Positions 32,986 through 43,700 of a stretch of 64,000 bases of DNA are shown here, piece after piece. The position numbers and the translations under genes are program-made. Origin of the DNA: Aphrocallistes beatrix (lineage: Eukaryota; Porifera; Hexactinellida; Sceptrulophora; Aphrocallistidae); assembly GCA_963281255.1 (NCBI GenBank), contig OY725492.1, positions 4,207,104 through 4,271,103 on the forward strand, given 5' to 3'. The stretch's first letter is position 1; every line of letters begins with the position of its first letter. The notes beneath the pieces were generated by a model. The model was not told the origin of the DNA. It was given only the letters and a program-made list of their open reading frames with translations, and did not search any database.

Positions 32986-33520
32986 TGCGTCGACACTACA
33001 ATAGATTGTCATTGTTATTAATATTTCAAAGCCACAACTTATGTTTGATATCTTAATTGTATTATAGTGTATGGCAATAAAAAAGATGATGTGCATATTT
33101 TCACACCTTTATATACATATTTTCACACCATTTAATGAATTTTGAAAATAATGCTAGAGACTAGCTTCCAAAGGGTACCATGGGGTATTTAGGGGTGTAG
33201 ATTTCGAATATCGTATTTTCAGATCTATTTGATAAATTATTTGTTTACTTTAGATACATAAAGTAAACAAATTACAATAATAAGCTAGAGACTAGCTTTC
33301 AACGGTTGACATGGGGTTTTTAGTGTTGTAGATTTCGAATATTTCTATTTTCGGATCCATATGAGAAATATTTCGTTAACCTTTGTTTACAATATTTATA
33401 TAAAGGAAAAAAAATCCCAAGATAGGTTAGATTGAGTAACTCCAGGCGCCCGCAGGGCGACTCTGCGGACACGTAGCGTCTGCAAGCCGCGCAGCGCAAG
33501 CAAGCGAAGCGGCTTGTATA
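32985..33520. repeat. Dispersed repeat with GC-rich hairpin tail, copy 2 (with internal duplication)
   Basis: Starts CGACACTACAATAGATTGTC like the 62.4-63.3 kb copy. The approximately 140-base GCTAGAGACTAGC module is present twice. It ends with the GC-rich hairpin and GCGGCTTGT. A second, diverged tail (GGCGCCCAAAGGACGCCTCC) follows at 33583-33664. Confidence 0.75.
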
Positions 33521-33786
33521 TCTGTAACGAATTGATTGAAGAAACTACCGGGGATGTTATCTCCCTTATAATTAATCAATGCAACCCCAGGCGCCCAAAG
33601 GACGCCTCCGGCGGACACAAAGCGTCCGCCAGCCGCTCAGCGCAAGCATGCGAAGCGCGCTTGTTATTAATAATTTGTGATAAAACTGGCTTAATAATTT
33701 GCAATCTATACATAGATACGTGATGATACAAAGATGAGCTCAATTAGAAGTGATACGTGTTGCTAAGAAACGCGTCGTTACATGTG

Positions 33787-34221
33787 TTATGCAATCCCTG
33801 GTTTTTGAATATCGCTATTCAGAAGTCCTAAATCAATCTTGAACTGTTCTAACTCCTCTTTTAGCTCAGCCACATGGTTTAAAGTGTTGAATAGAACTTG
33901 AAGTTTTCTCTGAATTACTTCTCCGGTCGCCTGAGACTTGTCTAACATAAATTTCTCAATATTTTCAAAAGAAGTCCGAGTGTGATCTTCTAACTCAGTT
34001 TTGAGCTCAGACAGAATAGTGGCGTCTCTCTGTCTCTTCGCATTCATCTCCTGGATCAGCTGTTGAGCGCACTCCTGCAGACTCTCTAGAGAGGAGAGAG
34101 GAACGCCCGAGGCTTTCCCCTGTGGAAGACCGTCCGGACCCAATTTCGCGAGTGAAGAGGGAAAATCTACTGGCAGAGATCCAGCGGGTTCAGGAGAGTA
34201 GTGATTATCCTCTTGAGACAT
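33787..34221 (-). CDS. SYCE2: Synaptonemal complex central element protein 2 homologue
   Basis: Intronless 144-residue protein. A Pro/Ser-rich leader of about 45 residues is followed by a coiled coil that follows SYCE2 in register: PLSSLESLQECAQQLIQEMN (compare SSLDSSIDILQKRAQELIENIN), then KRQRDA, a charged helix, VIQRKLQVLFNTLNHVAELK (compare IIQEKLQEFTQKMAKISHLE), and EELEQFKIDLGLLNSDI. SYCE2 with TEX12 forms fibres in the central element of the synaptonemal complex, where homologous chromosomes pair in meiosis. It is shorter than the mammalian protein because it lacks the C-terminal extension. The match is by eye and the coiled coil makes chance similarity possible. Confidence 0.72.
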   Translation of the reverse strand: MSQEDNHYSPEPAGSLPVDFPSSLAKLGPDGLPQGKASGVPLSSLESLQECAQQLIQEMNAKRQRDATILSELKTELEDHTRTSFENIEKFMLDKSQATGEVIQRKLQVLFNTLNHVAELKEELEQFKIDLGLLNSDIQKPGIA

Positions 34222-34769
34222 TTTGTGATTATCGCTATTTGTAAAATTTTAAAAAATAACCACTCTTGAAACAAAAGCTAGCATTCACAGACCCTTTCTA
34301 ATATTAATCAGAAAAATGATAAAACATCTCAAGTCACTCCATCAAGGCCGGTGCGGTTTTAACCAGACCACTTTTCAAAAGTGGCCCTGGTTGTCCGGTT
34401 TAACCAGACCACTTCTAAAACCGTGGCACCTCTAGATTCACATTTGTTTCTTAAGTGTGAATACCAGAATCTACACTGTAGAATACCCTATACCAGCTGT
34501 AGAGGAATTAATTCTATCTTAAATACGAATCACATTTACAACGCAAAGATGTCGTTGATTAGAACAAGGGTGTCAATAGATAGCATATGGGCAGAGGCGT
34601 GGTCAGTCTTTGCTTTGTGGTGGTGTGCACTACTAGATGTTGTATGTCGCTGTATAAAAGTCCCATAGTACACCTTAGCTATGCCACTGTATAATGAGAA
34701 TTAATTTAAAACAATATCTACACACAACTGACCATTAGCAAAAGTGATTGTATATAACAAATAATGAAA
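34222..34769. other. Intergenic, nothing recognised
   Basis: About 550 bases between SYCE2 and the end of ARMC5. It contains two direct copies of GGTTTTAACCAGACCACTT-like sequence (34356 and 34397) about 40 bases apart. No coding region was recognised. Confidence 0.45.
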
Positions 34770-37700
34770 TCATTTTGAAACCTTCTCCATTATGAAATTA
34801 TGGAATATGTCCAGAACTTCATCAGTGACTGATTCTGGATATTTCATTAATTGCTGGAGACAGCTGCGTCGTGTTGAAGTTCGGAAATCTCTGAAAATGA
34901 AAGAACAAATTTTATTCGCTAAGAGAGACCATCGAAATTCAATGGACAGAACGAGCAGTTGTACGCAGTTGTTAGGGTTGATGTGCTTCTCAAGCTTAGA
35001 AGTCACACTGTCTTTGTGGTCCATCAAGAGCAGATCCGTGGTGAAGAACAGCGCGAGGAGATGCAAGAAATTGGTGAAAAGGTTGGAACAGTGTTGGGAG
35101 GAGAGATCTTGGTACCCTGGGGACAGAGTTGGGTGGTCTAGTGTCGCTTGAAAGACCTCATTCAATAGGGTAGGCAGTGAGGAGGAAAGTTTGCTGGCGT
35201 GAGAGCTCAGAAAATCGATATGCTTCTGTTGAATTTCGTTGAATTGCTGCTTTTCAGGGTTCAGATCAGCTGCATTTTCTGGAAACAGAATAGCGGACAC
35301 AGTCGGGCAGCTAGAGTCGCAGTTATAGATCTGATGGAGCAGCAGCTCGAAGATGAAAGCGGGGAGAAGGGTCAGATTCGCCTGACTCTCTCCTGCATTC
35401 GTGTGCGCCCATCTCATCATCGCACTGAGCACGTCTGAGCTGGCCGCTATTCTGGAGGTGTGAACCGGAAATCGACTGTCTTCCACACAGAACTCGAAAT
35501 CAAACTCTCCTGCAGCTTGTTTGTACAAACAATTGTTTGTTTGTTCAGTTGAAAGTACTAAACTCTCCTCAATCCCGAGGATGGAATTCTCTGGATCGAT
35601 CCGAGGCCGCTTAATGGGTGGACAGTACTCGATGCTACCAATTTCCGGTCGGATCGCTCTGTCGAGTCGAATTTGGCGCCTGTTTGAAGGTTCAAACAGG
35701 AAATCATCGTCGCTAACACATCCGGAACTAACGTCACTCCCAGAGTCATCGAAATTTTTAATCGGCATGAACTGTCCGGGGAACAGGTACATGAAGGAGG
35801 GGTTGTACTCGTGCGGAGGAGAGGAGGAGGAGGGGGAGGAAGGGGATCGGGAGAGAGGGGACGTAGGGGACTGGCAGAGACGGTGGGGAATGTCGGGAGG
35901 AGTCGGTCTGTGGAGGGATTCGCAGAAGTAGCTGAAGACCTTTATCGACTGCTGGAACTGCTCTTCGTCGATTGGATTCGATAAAACGTCTATGAGGGAG
36001 CGGACAGTCCCACTGAAATCATGAAAGAATCGTTTCTTTTGCGTTCTAAAATTTAAATTAAACAATTTTTAACAATTCATATTTCTATTTTAAATAATGT
36101 TAATGACACACCTCATCGTGCGTGTATTTTCACTCTACGCATATCCATTAACAACTTAAGATTCTTCAAAAACAACACTGGAGACTCTTTTCTGCGTTAA
36201 AAGAAATTTAAGCAGAAAATAATCCGCACTTTCGATATAATTTTAGTATTTCCGGTCGCTAATAATTCCATTGACTCAGTTATACCTGCACAAGTAGGGG
36301 AGAGACAGAACGCAGGTGCGCCGCTCTGTGAATGATCCCCTCAGCATACTGCCAATGACTCCGATCCCAAATGGAGTCTCGGCTGCTCTGGCCAGGTTGT
36401 CCAGGATGTTGTACTCCTGAGTGGGAACGTAGAAGGGGCAGTCAGGAATGTTCAGTCTGGACATGCCCTGGAATCCGGGGGGAAGGTTTTCAGCGTGGAT
36501 GCATAACTCATAGAAGAGAGGAATGTTCCCATCGCGGAGTAACTTCTCGAAGCAAGCGTTGTCCTGTGAGATGCGCTGCAGGATCTTGACGGACTTCTCG
36601 TGGGGTCTGGAGCAGGTGAGGTTGTAGTTGATAGTAGCGCGGATTATCTCGGAGGACGCCAGGTGGAGAATGCAGCTCTTGATGTGACTTATTCTACAGA
36701 AAACAACTCAGTCATTTCTCTTCCTAACCAAGCACTGCAAATTAGTCGTTTGAAATTAAAATACAGTGGAATTTGCTTACAGTCGAAATAGTTTTTTTGT
36801 CCATTTGATTACACTTTCTAGGCGACAAAAAAAAATATAGACAAAAATATCCGAATATTTTATAATGAAATTACATGAATAAAGCAATTTATACTACAAA
36901 GATTTGACGAAAAAAAGAGAAAAACCCCAAAAAACTTGGGTTTTGCTCACAAAAAGGTTGCTAATAAGGGAACAGAATTCATACAAAATCTACACTTGGA
37001 ACTTGAAAATTGGTTGCTAATAGAGCAATACAGTGTATTGCTAATAGGGAGTTGCTAATAAGCGAACTCCACTGTATTAGTTACATAAAATTAGCGCTAA
37101 AATTGTGAGAAGTACAGTTGTAAAATGTGTTAGGACTAAGTGTGTGTGAGATTCAGTCTGATACGCTGGGTGTTACCTGGAGAGGAGAGTGAACACTTGG
37201 TGTTCTAACACGGTAACCATGGACTTGGAGTCCTCCTCACTGCCTGAGCTAGTGGTGGAGTGCTGCAACGGATCACAGGCCAGGAATGACAGCTCGTTCA
37301 TCTGGAAACTAGAAGTGGGAGTAGGGGTGTCTGGAAGAGATTCATTCTCAATTCCTTCAGCCAATCCACTCACTTTAAAAGATTCTACTAGCCTGAAAAA
37401 ATGATAAACACAAATAAAAACTAATTCTGAAGCCTCAGTTCTGGGATAAAAATAGAATTAGCATAGCTACAGCTTACTGCTCAAGAATGTAGGTGAGAGT
37501 GTCGACGAGATTGAGGTGTTTAACCATATCTGTGAACGTGTTCTCATCGAAATAGTAACTAGTGATGGTCTGCAGCAGTTGGATCTGTATCTTGACTGTC
37601 CTCACCTGTTTCAACAGATTGATTAAAAGCTGCAGACCTTTGGCAGACTTGATGTGTTGTCTGTTGCTGGGGTCTTTACTGCAGGTGGATAGAATCTCAG

Positions 37701-40700
37701 GGAGGTGATACGGGATGTCGACTGGTTTGTACGAGTTGAGTTTGTTGACGATAAGCTGAATCCCGCCCGCGTTTCCAATGCTAGCTCGCGTTTCACTGGA
37801 ATGGTTGCAAGCGAGGAAACAGTCCCAGGCCGCCCTCCGAACATCCGAGTTCTTGTGCTGGTACAACTCAATAGTCCTGTACACTCCTGCGTTTTCATTG
37901 AACTGAGATGCTAGCGAGTCTTGCTTCTGGTTTAGGATGTTTGTCAGTATCTTTAACACCTGAAATAAGTAGAATAAGCCAGATATGCGCAAACGTCAGA
38001 AGTTGACTGTCGTTGAACATGGATTTGGGTATAAACGTAAATAGTTCTTGATGTATTAACGTAATACAGTAGAACTCGGATATAATGTACACGTTTACGT
38101 TTGGAACCAATCAAGTACTCTGGTATTTCGCCTGCAAGGTTTAAACTGCTTTCCACCCAGCACTCTAACATGATCAATCCTACATAGTTACTTAATCGTA
38201 ATTTAAGAGGCCACTCTAGGCTACATTCTTAAATCGTAATTTAAGAATGTAGCCTAGAGTGGTCGAGATCCGTAGTTTAATCTTATGAAATAGTATACTG
38301 CTTTTAGAGGAATATCTATCATAGGCAATAAATAGCTCATTAAACTCCAATTGTCTGAATACAATTAATCGAAACATTAAAAAATCCGAACTTTCAAAAA
38401 TATGTACATTTATTTATAGAACATCAATTTTAAGGTCCTCAGGCAATTAGTACAACATAATTACTTTACGTGAATTAATTTGAAAAGTTATGAATAAGCG
38501 AAAAAATGCCTTTAACTAGTTTCTCAGCTTAAAATGAGACCGTATAAGAAGGATCATGTATCTTCAACTACCACAAGCTCACTGAACAGCCAAGGTTCTA
38601 ATAATTCACATACTTACTGCATACCTACGCCAATATACTAGACACACGATGAAGCTGGTTTTCTTAATCTTATCTGTGTTTATGCTGACAAGTACTGTCA
38701 GTGGACAGTGTGGAGAGGGAGAGGTGTTCACCACATGCGGGACAGCTTGCCCCCGCACGTGTGATGACTATGATGACAGCCTCATATGCATTGCATTATG
38801 TGTAGAGGGTTGCTTTTGTGCAGGAAACACAGTGAGAGCAGGCGACGGAAGCTGTGTAGAGACAACTGAATGTCAGAAGTACCAATGCCCGGAAAACCAA
38901 AGGTACGAATGTGGCACTGAGTGCCCTGACACTTGCGACAACTATTTGCAGGACAGAGTATGCATTGAGAGTTGCAGGTAAATATAAGAGAGATCACATT
39001 GGGAGGTATTGTGACCAATGATCTACCTGTCTTTCATTAGATATGGTTGCTTTTGTAAGCAAGGCTACGTCTTGAGGGATGGGTCTTCAAATGAATGCGT
39101 CCACACCTCAGAATGCCCGGGCAGTAGAGTGGGATGCCGGGCGAATGAACATTACAACAGATGCGGGACAGCCTGTCCGACGTCGTGTGGCAATAAGGAC
39201 CAAGCTATCCCGTGCATACTGAGCTGTGAGTCTGGCTGCTTCTGCAATGACGGCTACGTTCTCTACAACGGCACCTGCGTGCCAGAATTCAGCTGCGACG
39301 CACTGGCTCCGCGACAAGGTGGAGCTGCGGGGATGGAGAGATTCAGTGTTGCTGTAACGCTATTGAGCATAATAGCCACCGCACTCTGCTTATACTAAAC
39401 CTAAACTACTAGCTTCACAAACTTTCTCCCTCAATTATTTTTTACTATATTATTTTTTGAGTTCAGAACTTGTTGTGGGGAGGGATAGGTAAGCATGAAG
39501 CTAAAAATTCTAAAGTTAGGATATGTATACTAATAGGGTATTAGTCTATCATGAAAAGGAAGATTCCGATCCTGATCTTAGTTTAAATTGTGATCAGTAT
39601 CCCCAATCTCGATCATTTGTATATATAAATATACAACCAAACCATACGCTTGTTTAACGCTGCTCGAATTTGAAACTCTTCCCTTCTCTCCTAATGTCCT
39701 AATGTGTTTACTCAAAATATAATGATGATGAGAGAAAAAAGGTTGAATATATACATTTCAGTTTATCTCTTAAATGTTCATTTTTACTACATCTTTCTAC
39801 AAATTCAAATGTTTCGGGGGAAAGGGATAGCACTACTCTTGTAATAATTATCTCCGCTAACAAAGTCGGAAAAATTATAAAATATAATCCTACTAGATTA
39901 CATAAACAAGTTGTCTGATTTGTAGAATCTTAATTCAGGTCAGTTCATTGTGATTAAATGGACATAAATGTTAGTTAATTTTGTTGAGGTATGATATGCT
40001 ATTATGTCTGTCACCAAATAGACGTCAGTCGATGCTGAAACTCGATTTAACCAGAACATCGCATAAAATATTAATTCATAACATGATTAGAGAAGATATT
40101 CTAACCAATCCGTAGATCCAAGTTTCAATTTCAAGCTGGTGGGTGATGTGCTGATTTGACATGCGTACAAGAACTGTACACATATCAGGAATCTATAATA
40201 CAACGTACTTGACCAAATTGACAAAAATGAAAAATGTCTTCCTACCTGCGGAACTTTCAAAATATTTGTGTGGACGCAACTGCTATAAAATAGAGAGGAC
40301 ACACTCAATCAAGAAGTAAAAAAATTCCAAAACGAAAGATGAAAATATTCGGAGAAATATTCTTGCTCCTATTAATCTTGCTCTCAGCGAACGCAGCTCA
40401 CATACCTCCGTGTTCAAGTGACGAATTCTATAGTGAGTGTGAAAGATGCCCTCCAATGTGTGAAAACCTACTTCGTATGTGCGGTACGGAGTGCATGAAA
40501 GGTTGCTTCTGCAAAGAAGGGTTGGCTCGCAACCTTACAGGCCACTGCGTTGATATACTTACTTGCCCCCTTAACAACAAACTGGAATGTGAAGGAGAGA
40601 ACGAAGAGTTCAAGGAGTGTGGAAGCAGCTGTCCAAATACCTGTGAGAATTATGGAGAGGTTTGTACGGGTTGCAATCCAGGCTGTATGTGCAAAGAAGG

Positions 40701-43700
40701 ATTTGTGAGGAATAGCGCTGGTGTTTGTGTGGCTCTATCAGAGTGCGGAATATCTGGAGTTGGCATGCCAGACCCTGACCCCGAATGCGGAGAAAACCAA
40801 GTCCAAACTGAATGTATCACGTGTCCAGAGACATGTGACAATCGCGAAACTAAAAGTGACTGTCCTTTAGAATGCAGGTAAAGCCATATTATCATATCAT
40901 CCTGAAAATTGAGATAAAAATAATGTTCTCACAAAAGCTAGGTTTATGAGAATACCCAGTAGAGACTAAGATTTAATATATATATTTAGGCTGGGATGTG
41001 CTTGTGCTCCAGGATATATTCTGGCGAGTAATACCACATACGAATGTATAAACATTTCACAGTGTCAACACAAACACAAAAACAAACATGGACATGGACA
41101 TCGGCACCGACATCAACATGAACATAACCATGAACATAATCATGAACATGAACATCAACAAGAACATCAACATGAACATAATCATGAACATAATCATGAA
41201 CATAATCACGAACATCAACATGAACATAATCACGAACATCAACATGAACGTAATCATGAACATCAACATGAACGTAATCATGAACATCAACATGAACATA
41301 ATCACGAACATCAACAAGAACGTAATCATGAACATCAAGAAGAAAGTAATCACGAACATCAAGAAGAAAGTAATCATGAACATCAACATGAACGTAATCA
41401 TGAACATCAACATGAACATCAACAAGAACGTAATCATGAACATCAACAAGAACGTAATCATGAACATCAACAAGAACGTAATCATGAACATCAACAAGAA
41501 AGTAATCACGAACATCAACATGAACGTAATCACGAACATCAAGAACATAGGAGTTCACACGGAAGTCATCCACACAGACATAACTCACATTCTCACACAC
41601 AGAATCAAGGAAATTCAAACAGCCCTGTTGATTCTCACAGCAATAAAGAGTCAAGCCATCGACTCCATGATAAACATGACAGATCATAAATCAAAGAAAA
41701 AAGGCAAACCTCAACCTTCAAGTAAACATCTCATTTCTTAAAGAGACTACAAGGATTATTATTTAAGATTGTAATGTAATAAGCACATAGTCTTTCTGAT
41801 GTAACCATAACATATAAACTATGTATATTCCAGTTGTTTAATATTTGTACATAATGAAAGATTAAATAACTAAATAAACTATAATATACCAAGAAAGATT
41901 TTACTCAAATATTTCAAGGTACAATTTGTGTGTAAATTGATAGAATAAGTATTACGTTAGCATCACTCAGAATCTAAACTCTTCACAAAAGAATTTGCCT
42001 GTCAAAACAAAAATAACTGCAATATATTATTCCTGAGAAGTTCAACTTGAGGGAAGTAATTGAATTATCAATGTTAGCCAAATGCACTAATTAGCATTAA
42101 CCACAAACCAAAGTTTCCATTCTTTCCAGTGAATTTTGGACAAAGAGAAAAGTTCCACTTGAAAGGTTATTCCAGGTTTACACCTGAGCTGGAACGAAGT
42201 AAAGTAATGTCGGCAGGTGTTACTCACCAAATAGAACTATCTGGAGGTGTGAAATATGTAATTAAATGTATAAGACAATGTGTCGCTAAATATTCACATC
42301 ATTTTCTCGACTTGTGAAAAATCAAATTCTACATGGTTCAAAATAATCCATTGAGATCTTGTAATTGCTACTTGTAATATGGATAATATTGTAATATTCT
42401 TAGTACATCGAAAAATACTCATAGTAAAGCTTTCTAAATGCGAAATTAGAAATCTGTATATGTGTCAGGGGCCAGCTCTTATGGATTCGACGCATATGAT
42501 TCCATTTCTATTGTGAAATATGAATTGTCAAAGGTGTGAAAATATGATTATTTTATTTGTATTGCTATTGTTGCACAAGCATTTATTATCTCAATCAATC
42601 AGAAGTTTAATGAACATATCTAATTAGCTTGTTTGTGTGTATTGAGTTAAGTTTGGTTCCTATTAATCAATTATATAAGCCAGCTGTAAGGAAAATCTCA
42701 AGAATCTAATTCTGAGCGAAATTTAAATTGAAAGAGTTCACGAGGGGATCATTGGATAGATTTTGATTTGACTACTAGGACACCTCACACACAGAAATAC
42801 ATTGCAAATATTATGTTTTAAATAAAATTCCTAATTCTCCTTGGGTCTATTTAGGCCTGGATGCACGTGTTCTGTAGGATTTGTTTATGAATACGAAATC
42901 TCAAAGAAATGTGCACTAACTTCAGAGTGTCACTGGACACAGTCAATTATAAAGTCTCCTTGTGGCCAATAAGTTTCGATGATTGAATTCCTTAGAGAGT
43001 AATGACCTCAGGAAACTCCGCAATCAACTATAGAGCTCCACGAGTATAGCACAACATTTATATTTTCAATACGTGTTCGTAAATGCTACTTTATAAATTA
43101 AAAAATATTCCTCCTCATTGTCTTCAATAATACCTGATTAGGAATTGAAGTAGTATATAGGTTTTGTCACACGATGAAACAGATCTAAAATCTAGTTTAT
43201 GACAACCTCATGTCAGACGGAGTAGGTGGTGTGTGGTGGTAAAGGCTTTCATAATGATAACGATTTAGTGAATTGAACTTTGGTCCCCGGTCATATAATT
43301 TCCTGGTAAACACAATTGCACAGTACATAATCTAGTGCAGCTATATAATGGATCGTTTCAGTCATTTGATACTTGTGTAGTAAGTAATGCGGGTTGTTTT
43401 CATCTTGTTAGCTCTAGGAGCAGTAGGAGTAGTAGCTTTCCAGTTTCCTCTTTGTCCGAGAGATAAAGTGCAAAAGAGTTGTGGCTGCGTAACAACGTGT
43501 GAAGATATTGAGAATGACATTACGTGCACTGGCTGTGAGTCAGGCTGCTTTTGTCAGGATGGTGAGGTGGAATATGATGGAGAGTGCAGTGATCCATCAG
43601 TGTGTGTGAGTGAAGAAGTTCCCCCCGAAGATAATGAAGAGTTCCCCGATTCTGATGATGAGAATCCTGAGGATGGTGCTGGAATGGTCTCTGACTCCGA

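Noticed and set aside
33427-33618. Open frame over the GC-rich hairpin repeat
   Set aside because: It follows the repeat, including its palindromes, and differs between repeat copies.
41057-41741. Long open frames rich in Met/Phe/Leu or Met/Asn/Ile over the minisatellite, on both strands
   Set aside because: They are other frames of the 24-base repeat. The true frame is fixed by the splice acceptor at 40989 and by the TIL cysteines.
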